64,000 nucleotides of DNA from Candidatus Thiodictyon syntrophicum. Its GTDB lineage: Bacteria > Pseudomonadota > Gammaproteobacteria > Chromatiales > Chromatiaceae. Location: assembly GCF_002813775.1 (NCBI RefSeq), contig NZ_CP020372.1, forward strand, positions 1 to 64,000. The letters run 5' to 3'. Under the pieces are notes generated by a model. It had not been told where the DNA came from and ran no database searches. It saw only the letters and a program-made list of their open reading frames with translations. Every line of letters begins with the position of its first letter. Within the stretch, counting starts at the first letter, position 1. A program made the position numbers and the translations under genes. Positions 9,147 to 16,525 of the stretch are shown here, in pieces.

Positions 9147-9194
9147 CTACTAATAGGGCGCTTGGACTGCCAATACGACCAACTGTATTAGTAG
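9147..9194. promoter_or_regulatory. 9-bp inverted repeat, possible operator
   Basis: CTACTAATA at 9147-9155 is the exact reverse complement of TATTAGTAG at 9186-9194, with a 30-bp spacer. The arms are AT-rich in an otherwise GC-rich 320-bp gap between the bacteriophytochrome and cytochrome b561 genes. It could be two half-sites for a looping regulator or a weak hairpin; nothing identifies the regulator. Confidence 0.35.
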
Positions 9195-9379
9195 GACTCG
9201 CCGTGGGGAAGCGCGTCGCGGCTAGCGGTCGGCACGCGGGGCCTTGGGCGCCAGATCCCGAGAGTGAAACAGATTCAGACCCCAGTCGTCAAACGGGGCT
9301 GCAACCGGATGGCGAGTCGTGCTAGCCTTATCGAGGGCCGATGTCAGGTCCGCGGTTCACCCTATTGTAGAGGTATTTT

Positions 9380-9919
9380 ATGCAGACTAATCGTTACGGC
9401 TTTCTCCGGCGCATTTTGCATTGGGTCGGGGCCCTGTCGGTCCTCGGTCTTCTCGCTGTCGGCATGTTGTTCTTTTTCTTCGGTGTCGAAGGTACTCAAA
9501 AGCTGTTCGGGCCCGACGTTCTGAAGTACCACAAGAGTTTCGGCGTCGTGGTGCTGATCGTGGGGGTGCTGGTCCTCTTCATGCGTCGCAGTAGCGGCAT
9601 CCCGCCCTACGATCCGCCGCTGACCTTCCTGCTGCGGTGGCCGAGCAAGTTGGTCCATTGGCTCATGATCCTGGCGCTGATCGCCATGCCGATCCTCGGT
9701 TGGCTCGGTACCGCCGCCGCCGGCCATGAGGTTCAGTTCTTCAACTGGACCCTGCCGGGCATCATCGGCAAGAACGACGTCTGGGCCAAGACGCTCTTCC
9801 AGTACCATCTCCTGGTGGGTTGGGTGCTGATGGGTTTGGTTGGTGTGCATCTCCTCGGGGCCTTCGTGCACGGGAAGGTCGCGCACGACAATATCAACTC
9901 GCGGATGAGTCTGCTGTAA
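9380..9919 (+). CDS. Cytochrome b561 family protein
   Basis: A 179-aa integral membrane cytochrome b with four hydrophobic helices and the expected histidines for two hemes: RILHWVGALS (His14), KYHKSFGVVV, KLVHWLMILAL and QYHLLVGWVL. These are the hallmarks of the CybB-type cytochrome b561 family, which moves electrons between quinols and acceptors at the inner membrane. A ribosome site (AGAGG) lies 8-12 bases before the ATG. The gene is single and is followed by a hairpin. The partner is unknown; superoxide:ubiquinone oxidoreductase activity is known for E. coli CybB only. Confidence 0.85.
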   Translation: MQTNRYGFLRRILHWVGALSVLGLLAVGMLFFFFGVEGTQKLFGPDVLKYHKSFGVVVLIVGVLVLFMRRSSGIPPYDPPLTFLLRWPSKLVHWLMILALIAMPILGWLGTAAAGHEVQFFNWTLPGIIGKNDVWAKTLFQYHLLVGWVLMGLVGVHLLGAFVHGKVAHDNINSRMSLL

Positions 9920-9923
9920 GGGG

Positions 9924-9963
9924 TCAGGTTGGACCCTCGGGTAGAGACCCGAGGTCCGACCTG
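9924..9963 (+). terminator. Hairpin after cytochrome b561 gene
   Basis: A stem with loop AGAG: CCTCGGGT (9935-9942) pairs with ACCCGAGG (9947-9954), extended outward with a bulge by AGGTTGGA and TCCGACCT. It begins a few bases after the stop codon. There is no T-tract directly behind it, so it may be an mRNA-stabilising hairpin rather than an intrinsic terminator. Confidence 0.5.
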
Positions 9964-10232
9964 GGGGGGCGCTGCCTGAGTCGGCGTCTCCCCGCGTTCT
10001 TGGCGACTGCTGCGGAGGGCAGCCGGGATGATCTACCCTCCCCGATGTCCCGGTGCTGTGCTTAAACGCTTCCCTCGGATTGACCAAACAGGCACGGAAG
10101 GTGCGAAATTACTGGTCCCGAAGACTGACGCCCGATGCCAGATCAGCACTAAACGGCAACGTTTTTTTTCGGCGTATCTGAGTTAAGAACAGGTCCAGAA
10201 AGGGGGCGGCGTCGCCTGGTGGGCCGCGTCGC
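9964..10232. other. Gap between convergent genes
   Basis: About 270 bases between cytochrome b561 and the convergent GTPase gene. No coding signal. An eight-base T run occurs at about 10161-10169 after a weak GC stem and might end transcription from the left. Confidence 0.4.
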
Positions 10233-11672
10233 TCACAGATCGGCCCGGCTGTCGATCCGGTCCAGCGCGACGTCGCGCAGTATCGCCTTGATCAGCTCCC
10301 GGCAGCCGTCTTCACGATCAAATGACTTACCGCGCCGCGCCGCGCCGAAGAAGCGTGCCAAGTCGCGCTGTTGTTGCGTACTCAGGGACTCGGTGAAGCC
10401 CTTGGACGGGATCTCCTTGTCCGGTACCCGGTCGGGCGCCGCCTCATCGGCGGCCTGGCGGCCGTGTGCCCAGTTCATGGCCCGGGCGCTGTAAAGGATG
10501 ATGCGGTCGAGCAGTATGAACGGGAACTTGGGGTTGGTGACCGGACCCACGGTGAAGCGCTGGGTGCCGGCTGCCTGTTCGATATCGAGCTTGGCCAAAG
10601 CATTACCCCCCATGAATCCCAGCAGGCCCCCGGCGGCAGCCCCGAGAAAGGCCGCCGCACCCAGGGAACTCCCGGCGGTGGCCAGATCGATCGTGGCCCC
10701 GGAGGCGGCCCCCGCGGCGATCCCGGCCAGGGCGAGCTGGCCGCGGGAGATCCCCAGTGACCTGCTGACCTCCTCGGACAGCAGGTCCTGGTCCAGGATC
10801 GAACCCGGGGCCAGGTTCCAGACGTTGTGCCGGAAGTTGGCGCGGATCTGTTCCTGGGCCCTGACCTCCAGGGCCCGCAGGCCATCGCCAAAGGCGGCCA
10901 TCACGTCGTCTTTGGCCCGCTCCTGGCCGCTCTTGAAGACCAGCTTGTTGTTCTTGAAGCTCTCGCTGTAGCGAAATGAGAGGCTCTCACGCAAGAGGTC
11001 CAGGATGGTGGTGGCGGCCTGGTCGATGCGCCGCTCCCAGTCCCGGGCGAAGGCGTCGATGGTCTGCTCCAGGCGGGGCTCCCAGCGCTGGTCGATGCTT
11101 TTGAGTGCGCTCAAGAGCTTGATCCGCTCGGCGTAGGTGGCGCGATGGGCATTGAACTCACGCACCGAGTTGAAGGCCTTGCTCAGGGCGTCCTGCCATT
11201 GTTCCATGTAACGGGGTTGCTTGGTGAGGTTGTTCAGGATCGCCATGCGCGGACGGGCGGTCAGGCGCAGCAGTTCGATCTCGATGCGGTCTTTCTCCTT
11301 GATGCGCTTGGAGCCGTCCACGACCAGGATGATACCGGCCCCGGCCCCGACCGGTTCCAGCAGGGCGCAGTCGTGGGCAAACAGCGGATCGGCGCGATGG
11401 GCCAGGACAAAGGCCCCGGCGAGGTCCGACTGGGCGCTATGGGCCTGGAACCACTCCAGGATCGCGCTGGGGTTCTGGAAGCCCGGCGTGTCGATGAACT
11501 CGATGACCGTTTGGCCGTCGATGATGACCGGATAGACATCGGATTCGGTGGTGGTACCGGCCCGTTGGTCGATGGCGATGCGGTCGTTTTCGGTGAGGGT
11601 CGCGACCACGGAGGACTTACCCGCGTTGGGGTGTCCCATAATCGCCAGGCGTGGGATCTCAAGCGCCATCAT
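10233..11672 (-). CDS. DUF3482-type membrane-associated GTPase
   Basis: A 479-aa Era/YfjP-like GTPase. G1 is GHPNAGKSSV (about 12-21), G3 is DTPGF (about 62-66) and the G4-like position is NNLTK. The C-terminal half has a Gly/Ala-rich segment (LALAGIAAGAASGATIDLATAG and AAFLGAAAGGLLGFMGG) that looks membrane-inserting, as in the DUF3482 family. Its ATG overlaps the stop of the upstream DUF2868 gene by four bases (ATGA). DUF3482 and DUF2868 proteins are commonly paired, so they are likely to act together; the process is unknown. Confidence 0.85.
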   Translation of the reverse strand: MMALEIPRLAIMGHPNAGKSSVVATLTENDRIAIDQRAGTTTESDVYPVIIDGQTVIEFIDTPGFQNPSAILEWFQAHSAQSDLAGAFVLAHRADPLFAHDCALLEPVGAGAGIILVVDGSKRIKEKDRIEIELLRLTARPRMAILNNLTKQPRYMEQWQDALSKAFNSVREFNAHRATYAERIKLLSALKSIDQRWEPRLEQTIDAFARDWERRIDQAATTILDLLRESLSFRYSESFKNNKLVFKSGQERAKDDVMAAFGDGLRALEVRAQEQIRANFRHNVWNLAPGSILDQDLLSEEVSRSLGISRGQLALAGIAAGAASGATIDLATAGSSLGAAAFLGAAAGGLLGFMGGNALAKLDIEQAAGTQRFTVGPVTNPKFPFILLDRIILYSARAMNWAHGRQAADEAAPDRVPDKEIPSKGFTESLSTQQQRDLARFFGAARRGKSFDREDGCRELIKAILRDVALDRIDSRADL

Positions 11673-13780
11673 GCATCTCCGTCACCGTCCCCGGGGGCCA
11701 GCATGTCCAGCCGCAGATAGGGGTCACCCAACTGGGCGATCTTGCGCTGCCAATCGGTGAAGTCGAAGGCGCGCACCGGCGGCAGGGGGTCGTCGTCCTG
11801 GGGGTCGCCGACCAGGGCCAGCAGCACCTGCGCCTGGGTGCCGGCGGCGGCGCGCAACTCGCGCAGGAAGCGCAGGTTCTCGGTGATCGGCGGCTGGGAG
11901 CCGTCCATGATGACCGCGACCCGTGCCGGCGGGGCCTGCCAGCGTTGGCCCTCGACCCAGTTCACCACCCCGGCGGTCATGGCGCTGCCCGAACCAAAGG
12001 ACGCGGACGCGGCGACCCGCCAGCCGGTGAGGGTTCCGACCAGTTCCGCCACGCGATGGCGCTGCGCGCTTTCAATCACTTCGTCCACATCGAGTTGCAC
12101 CAGCACCAGGCAGGCGTCGGCGGCGATGCCGCCCGGCACCTCGGTCCCACGGGGTTCCAACGGCGCTGCCGTGGGCGCGGGTGGGGGCTCAACCGCCGGT
12201 TCCTGTTCAGGCTCCGGTGCCGGTGGCAACGTTGGATGCGGTACTGGCTCCGGTCGGTGGGTCGGCTGCTCCGGGCTCGGTTGCGGTTCCGGCGCCAGCG
12301 CCGGCGGCGACGCCAGCTCCGCGATGGGTTGCGGCGCGGGCTCCACGTCGGGTTGCGGCTGCGGCCTGGGCTCCGGTTCCCGGCTTGCGGGCGGTTCGGG
12401 GGCGGGTTGGGATGCCGGTTTCGGCCAACTGTCGGGCGCTGGTTCTGGTGTGCGGTCGGCGGCGGACGTGCTTTGCGGTGCCGCAGCCTTAGGTTCCGGC
12501 ACCGCCACCCGGTCGGTCGGGCCTGGGGGTGTCGGGGGGCGGGTTGGGGGGGCGGCGATCGGCCGTGCCAGCGGACCCTGGTGCGTGACGGGTGCCGGGA
12601 TCGGCATCGCGCTTCCATGCCCGCTGCCGTGGGTGGCCGTCTCGACCGTGGGGGTCAGCAGGCGGGCATAGAGGGCCTGGGTGCGGCCCTGGGTGAAGGG
12701 CAGCCGCTCCAGCAGGTGCCGCTGGGTCAGAAGCGAGGCGCCAAGCAGCAGCAGTCGCGGCAGGAGGCCGTAGGTGCAGACCGCCAGGACCAGGAACCAG
12801 CGCCAGGAGCGCAGATGGCCGGCGTCGAGCAGGGACAGCGGGTCTTTGAGCAGGATGCGGGAGCCCGCGACCTGCTCCAGCGACGGATAGCCGATCCCCT
12901 CACCGAACAGCCAGCCCCAGGGCGTGGCAACGAAGCGGGCCAAGTCATGGATGAACTGTGGGCTTAAGTCCAGCGCGGTTTGCCAGCCGAAGGCCAGGTC
13001 CGTGAACCACTCCAACCCGATCGTCGTCAGGATCACGCCCAGGTTGAAGGCGACGCCGAAGACCTGCGCCGGGATCAGCATCGGCAGGAAGGAGACGGGT
13101 CCGTAGAGTGCGAATTGGGAGCGCAGGCGTCCAACCTGGGTCGCGGTGCGGTCGTTGACCTCCTGGCGAGTGGCGGCGAGGTGCTGGCGCAGCAGCCAGT
13201 GGCTCACCCGGGTCACCAGGGGCCGGATCAGGCGTCCGAGCAGGCTCAGATCCCGGACCGCTTGGCCCACCGGCCGTGCGCGGCGCACCAACCAGGCGAC
13301 CGAAGCCCCCCCCACCAACAGAAATTGGACGAAAACCAACACAAAGAGATAGAGGGCAACATTGATCGGGCGATGCCCGTCGTAGCTCAGCAGGGCCGAG
13401 GCCGCGCCGACGCCGATCAGGAACCCGAGCGCCGCCAGCCCGAGCGCGGTGAGTCGCTGCGCCTGGGCGAAGGTGCGCCCGGGGAGCACCAGACGCCGTT
13501 CCGGGCGTTCCGCGGCGCGGCGCTCGCGCAGCCAGTGCCGCAGGCTCAGGCGCCGATGCAGGGTCGTATGGGGCAGGGTGGTGGCAACGGCCGGGGCAAT
13601 CCGGTCCAGATAGAGGGTGCGGTCGCGTTCCGTCAGTGCGTTGCGGGCCGCGGTGCCTTCGTGCAGCAGTTGTTCGTCGGCGCCCAGGTAATATTCCAGG
13701 TCGATGAGGTCAGCGACCGTCCAGCGATCGGTCTCCCGGGCGTCGTCGTCTTCAGGAGGGTCGGTGTGACCGATTTTCAT
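11669..13780 (-). CDS. DUF2868 domain-containing membrane protein
   Basis: A 703-aa protein. The first third has hydrophobic helices (LTALGLAALGFLIGVGAASALLS, NVALYLFVLVFVQFLLVGGASVAWLV) followed by further membrane segments (LPMLIPAQVFGVAFNLGVILTTIGL). A long Pro/Glu/Ala-rich linker lies at about residues 390-560. The C terminus (about 560-703) is a compact alpha/beta domain. This is the usual DUF2868 partner of a DUF3482 GTPase, encoded directly downstream with a 4-bp overlap. The linker is low complexity and probably extended. Function unknown. Confidence 0.8.
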   Translation of the reverse strand: MKIGHTDPPEDDDARETDRWTVADLIDLEYYLGADEQLLHEGTAARNALTERDRTLYLDRIAPAVATTLPHTTLHRRLSLRHWLRERRAAERPERRLVLPGRTFAQAQRLTALGLAALGFLIGVGAASALLSYDGHRPINVALYLFVLVFVQFLLVGGASVAWLVRRARPVGQAVRDLSLLGRLIRPLVTRVSHWLLRQHLAATRQEVNDRTATQVGRLRSQFALYGPVSFLPMLIPAQVFGVAFNLGVILTTIGLEWFTDLAFGWQTALDLSPQFIHDLARFVATPWGWLFGEGIGYPSLEQVAGSRILLKDPLSLLDAGHLRSWRWFLVLAVCTYGLLPRLLLLGASLLTQRHLLERLPFTQGRTQALYARLLTPTVETATHGSGHGSAMPIPAPVTHQGPLARPIAAPPTRPPTPPGPTDRVAVPEPKAAAPQSTSAADRTPEPAPDSWPKPASQPAPEPPASREPEPRPQPQPDVEPAPQPIAELASPPALAPEPQPSPEQPTHRPEPVPHPTLPPAPEPEQEPAVEPPPAPTAAPLEPRGTEVPGGIAADACLVLVQLDVDEVIESAQRHRVAELVGTLTGWRVAASASFGSGSAMTAGVVNWVEGQRWQAPPARVAVIMDGSQPPITENLRFLRELRAAAGTQAQVLLALVGDPQDDDPLPPVRAFDFTDWQRKIAQLGDPYLRLDMLAPGDGDGDA

Positions 13781-13834
13781 CGTGCGAGCATCCGCGTCCG
13801 GATAACGGAGTGTGCATACATGAATGGAAATGCA

Positions 13835-13864
13835 TTGACTGGGTGGCGGGGAAACGTCTATTTT
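13835..13864 (+). promoter_or_regulatory. crt-type promoter copy without a gene
   Basis: TTGACT (13835-13840), an 18-bp spacer of the form GGGTGGCGGGGAAACGTC, then TATTTT (13859-13864). The same block precedes crtF (16428) and crtE (31667). The similarity to the crtF copy extends past the -10 to a GCGTCA about 15 bp further on. No plus-strand gene follows here; the downstream DNA holds an IS66-like remnant on the other strand. It may be a leftover of a rearrangement. Confidence 0.5.
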
Positions 13865-13934
13865 ACATGATCAACTTGGGCGTCAATGAAGATTTCACTA
13901 TTCCGATTGGCCGAATGAACGGAGACCCTGACGA

Positions 13935-14150
13935 GGTGCCGGTGGTGCTGGACTTCGGGCAAAGGCGGCGCGGGCGCGAGGTAAGGCCACGGCCAAGTAC
14001 CGCGTTGGGGGCAGTTTCTGATGGTGCTTGCAGGGTAAAGATGCGGGAGCCCGCAGCGGTGTGGGTGCCGTAACTGATTCGCCGGGCAATCACCCAATGA
14101 CTGAGGGCGCGTTCGACCTCGTTATCGATGGGGACGCGGGATCGATTACC
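13935..14150 (-). pseudogene. IS66-family transposase C-terminal remnant
   Basis: Reading the minus strand from about 14150, the frame gives VPIDNEVERALSHWVIARR followed by ISYGTHTAAGSRIFTL, matching the end of IS66-type transposases (IDNxxERALRxWVIARR...GSRxFxLL). After a frameshift near 14040 the neighbouring frame continues with NCPQRGTWPWPYLA, again the expected sequence (TCRQRGxxPWxYL). No start, catalytic domain or terminal repeats were found. It is a dead 3' fragment between the DUF2868 gene and the LH2 operon. Confidence 0.6.
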
Positions 14151-14413
14151 GGACGAGAAGCGGTCTACGGCACCAAGTGCCGAGCCCGATCCGGGGGGGT
14201 GAACTTCAGGTGGATGCTGAGCGAATCACCCACCTTCCTCTTGTCGATCGCTATACGAACCAAAACAATACGACACTCTATCGACCAGATAGTGGCAATC
14301 GTTCTGTCAGATAAACCGTTAGTATTGAAGTGCTTAGTAGGCAGGGTACGGGTAACACGATCACCACGACTCAGAAACCCGAGCCGTGGCGACTGACGGC
14401 TAAAGGCTGCCTA
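14151..14413. other. Gap after LH2 operon
   Basis: No gene seen. The base composition is lower in GC than the surroundings, compatible with residual insertion-sequence DNA. Transcription of the LH2 operon must end here, but I see no strong hairpin with a T-tract. Confidence 0.35.
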
Positions 14414-14659
14414 TTACTTGGCGGCAGGCGCCGGGGCAACCACGGCGACGGGAGCGTGAAGCTTCGCGACGGAATCCTTGAAGCCATAGCCGGGCAGTGA
14501 GAGGGCATAGCTGTGGACAAGCCACATCTGGACCATCAGCACGATAAACCACGGCACCATCCAGTTGGCCGGATTGATCACGGTCCAGATCTTCCAGTCT
14601 TCTTCCGGATGCTCGATCTTGACGATGGTTTCATCGGCCAGCAGATACGGAACTTTCAT
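14414..14659 (-). CDS. pucA: LH2 alpha chain (copy 1)
   Basis: An 81-aa light-harvesting complex 2 alpha polypeptide. The N terminus MKVPYLLADE and IEHPEEDWKIWTVINPANW are typical of Chromatiaceae LH2 alpha. The single membrane helix (WMVPWFIVLMVQMWLVHSYA) contains the His that ligates bacteriochlorophyll a, and the end is an Ala/Pro-rich tail. It is the last gene of the minus-strand order B-A-B-A. It differs from the copy at 14975 mainly in ETIVKIEHPEED versus ESVKIEHPEDD and in the tail, so the pair arose by tandem duplication. Confidence 0.95.
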   Translation of the reverse strand: MKVPYLLADETIVKIEHPEEDWKIWTVINPANWMVPWFIVLMVQMWLVHSYALSLPGYGFKDSVAKLHAPVAVVAPAPAAK

Positions 14660-14708
14660 TTAAATACCCCGTTAGTGTAAAATTTGGATCAGAGCAGAGA
14701 GGAGCGGA

Positions 14709-14849
14709 TCAGAACCAGGGCTGATAGGCCCAAGTCACCAAGTGGACAGCGGATGCAATCATCACCCAACTCCACACGCCATGCTTCCAATGCTCATGAA
14801 ACTCCTTCGCCTGCTCGTTGGTGAGACCCGAGATGTTGCCAGAATTCAT
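14709..14849 (-). CDS. pucB: LH2 beta chain (copy 1)
   Basis: A 46-aa LH2 beta polypeptide, MNSGNISGLTNEQAKEFHEH at the start and VHLVTWAYQPWF at the end. His residues in FHEHWKH and VHLVTW are the bacteriochlorophyll ligands, and the C-terminal aromatic cluster is typical. I found it by translating the gap upstream of pucA, 49 bp away. A GAGGTT-type ribosome site lies upstream. The product is identical to the copies at 15260, 20152 and 20712 as far as I can read. Confidence 0.95.
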   Translation of the reverse strand: MNSGNISGLTNEQAKEFHEHWKHGVWSWVMIASAVHLVTWAYQPWF

Positions 14850-14974
14850 TTTCGTAACCTCTTAAGAACGTTTGATGATGTGCGATCCCGCCCGTGAGGG
14901 CGAAGAATCGCTTACTAGACCGCGGTGCTTGGACCCGCGGTCGCGAGCCGGGACCGGACCCGGGGGGGCGAGCT

Positions 14975-15217
14975 TTACTGAGCGACAGGCGCCGGTGCGA
15001 CCACCGCGACGGGTGCATGAAGCTTCGCGGCGTGATCCTTGAAGCCATAGCCGGGCAGGGACAGGGCATAGCTGTGGACCAGCCACATCTGGACCATCAG
15101 CACGATGAACCACGGCACCATCCAGTTGGCCGGGTTGATCACGGTCCAGACCTTCCAGTCGTCTTCCGGGTGCTCGATCTTGACGCTTTCATCGGCCAGC
15201 AGATAGGGGACTTTCAT
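14975..15217 (-). CDS. pucA: LH2 alpha chain (copy 2)
   Basis: An 80-aa LH2 alpha polypeptide with the same plan as copy 1: MKVPYLLADE, a WKVWTVINPANW entry, a membrane helix with the ligand His in MWLVHSYAL, and a tail ending APAPVAQ. It is preceded by AAGGTAATTTAA before ATG, a leader shared with other alpha genes here. It forms a cotranscribed pair with the beta gene at 15260-15400. Confidence 0.95.
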   Translation of the reverse strand: MKVPYLLADESVKIEHPEDDWKVWTVINPANWMVPWFIVLMVQMWLVHSYALSLPGYGFKDHAAKLHAPVAVVAPAPVAQ

Positions 15218-15259
15218 TTAAATTACCTTAGTTTACGTTTAAGTCTGGACGAGGCCGAA

Positions 15260-15400
15260 TCAGAACCAGGGCTGATAAGCCCAGGTTACCAAGTGGACCG
15301 CAGATGCAATCATCACCCAGCTCCACACACCATGCTTCCAGTGCTCATGAAACTCCTTCGCCTGCTCGTTGGTCAGACCCGAGATGTTGCCGGAATTCAT
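15260..15400 (-). CDS. pucB: LH2 beta chain (copy 2)
   Basis: A 46-aa LH2 beta polypeptide, MNSGNISGLTNEQAKEFHEH...AYQPWF. It is the promoter-proximal gene of the left LH2 operon. The promoter with two TGT-N12-ACA palindromes lies 125-190 bp upstream. It provides the beta partner of the alpha chain at 14975-15217. Confidence 0.95.
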   Translation of the reverse strand: MNSGNISGLTNEQAKEFHEHWKHGVWSWVMIASAVHLVTWAYQPWF

Positions 15401-15524
15401 TCTCGTAACCTCACATCGTGTTGTTAAAACCAGTGTCCCTTTGCCGGTGGCGGGGACACGCTAGCATAGATCACCGGATCGTCGCGTTTCCAGTTTCCTT
15501 AAGAGCCCCGGCGATCTCGGCACT

Positions 15525-15590
15525 AGTTTAACCCGTCGGCCGACCGTGTCAAGACTAACTGACATTTATTTGTGTCAGGGCCAGCTTACA
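15525..15590 (-). promoter_or_regulatory. LH2 promoter with two PpsR/CrtJ-type palindromes
   Basis: Read on the minus strand: -35 TTGACA (complement of 15547-15552), 16-bp spacer, -10 TAAACT (complement of 15525-15530). Two TGT-N12-ACA sites, 15547-15564 and 15573-15590, are spaced 26 bp start to start; the proximal one covers the -35. CTGACA and TGTCAG also form an inverted repeat between them. TGT-N12-ACA is the established recognition form of PpsR/CrtJ, the aerobic repressor of photosynthesis genes. The arrangement is nearly identical to that at 21014-21079. Confidence 0.8.
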
Positions 15591-15841
15591 TAAGGCGGAC
15601 TGCAAGACAGTATCGCCGCGGATACAACCAAGCGGACGGGTGACGGCCAGCCTCGAGCCGGGCAGGGCTGAGGAATCCCTTGGGGGCCTGTCAGGGTCAG
15701 GAGCCCGGCACGGTCCGTAGTCCGTCGGAGCCTGAGGCCTGAGCGACGGCCGACGAGTCGCCGACGCGCGAACAATCATTCCGATCGCGCCCCGGGCACG
15801 CGTGCGTCGCAGAGCAACCGGGTTGCGGGGAAGCGGCTCAC

Positions 15842-16153
15842 CTAGAACCAGGGTTGATACGCCCAGGTCACCAGATGAACGGCCGCGGCGATCATCACCC
15901 AACTCCAGACGCCATGCTTCCAGTGCTCGTGGAATTCTCTCGCCTGCGCGTCGGTGAGGCCCGACAGGTTCGCGGTCTTCTGCCCAGTGGACTTCGCTGA
16001 TCCACCAACGTGGCCCGCTTGGTTCGGGGTCTTCTGCTCAGCGGGCTTTGATGGCCCGCCGACCGGGGCCGCCTGGTTCGCGGTTTTCTGCTCAGCGGGC
16101 TTCGCTGGTCCGCCAGCGAGGCCCGGCGATTTGGGCGTTTTCCACACAGCCAT
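15842..16153 (-). CDS. pucB: Orphan LH2 beta chain with N-terminal repeat extension
   Basis: A 103-aa protein whose last 41 residues are an LH2 beta chain (LSGLTDAQAREFHEHWKH... to AYQPWF, with both ligand His). The first 62 residues are foreign to the family: an 8-10-residue start (MAVWKTPKSP), then three 18-residue repeats at 11-28, 29-46 and 47-64 built on GGPAKPAEQKTANQ. The third repeat merges into the normal beta N terminus. It has its own promoter with a TGT-N12-ACA site and a ribosome site AGAGG, but no alpha gene follows. The beta part differs from the other copies (TDAQAREF, MIAAAV), so it is not a recent copy. Confidence 0.85.
   Translation of the reverse strand: MAVWKTPKSPGLAGGPAKPAEQKTANQAAPVGGPSKPAEQKTPNQAGHVGGSAKSTGQKTANLSGLTDAQAREFHEHWKHGVWSWVMIAAAVHLVTWAYQPWF
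15969..16130 (-). repeat. Three 54-bp tandem repeats inside the orphan beta gene
   Basis: Units begin at 15969, 16023 and 16077 (plus-strand TTCGCGGTCTTCTGC, TTCGGGGTCTTCTGC, TTCGCGGTTTTCTGC) and are exactly 54 bp long. They encode the 18-residue protein repeats in frame. The copies have diverged by several substitutions but not in length, which suggests the frame has been kept under selection. Confidence 0.9.
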
Positions 16154-16284
16154 TTAAGTTACTACCTCTATTAGGGTTTAGACGAAGCCACATTTCAAGG
16201 CGCGCCCCGGGTGCTGGTGCCGCACAGCGGCGATTCGGAGAGTCGCCCAGGGCGACGCTGGTCGGTCACCGCGTAGCCGTGGCT

Positions 16285-16324
16285 AGTGTAGCTTGACATA
16301 GCTTCGTGTCAAGGAGCATTGACA
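16285..16324 (-). promoter_or_regulatory. Promoter of the orphan LH2 beta gene with PpsR/CrtJ-type site
   Basis: On the minus strand -35 TTGACA (complement of 16307-16312), 16-bp spacer and -10 TACACT (complement of 16285-16290). A TGT-N12-ACA palindrome at 16307-16324 covers the -35, the same geometry as in the two LH2 operons but with a single site. Confidence 0.65.
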
Positions 16325-16427
16325 GCGAGGCATTTGCACTGTTAGGCAAACCGCCGGCAACCGTTGTCTGTATGGTCGCGGTTGACCACATGTGGGCGCG
16401 GCGCAACTGGCTCCGAATCGAATTTAT

Positions 16428-16456
16428 TTGACTGGGCAGGGGAAAGCGTCTATTTT
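16428..16456 (+). promoter_or_regulatory. crtF promoter
   Basis: TTGACT (16428-16433), 17-bp spacer containing GGGCAGGGGAAAGCGTC, TATTTT (16451-16456), 70 bp before the crtF start. It shares the block TTGACTGGG...GTCTAT with the crtE promoter, but the TGT-N12-ACA palindrome present there is degenerate here (CGT...ATT). Confidence 0.6.
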
Positions 16457-16525
16457 TGCCGATTCACTCGAGCGTCAGTCACCAACGAAATGCCGACGCT
16501 GAAACGGCACACCAGAGGGATTAGT

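Noticed and set aside
13810-14073. Plus-strand frame of 87 codons behind the promoter copy at 13835
   Set aside because: The frame begins upstream of the promoter's own -35 and lies antisense to the IS66 remnant; no ribosome site and no recognisable protein features.
15969-16130. CRISPR-like reading of three regularly spaced repeats
   Set aside because: The 54-bp units are directly adjacent without spacers and encode in-frame protein repeats, so this is an intragenic tandem repeat.
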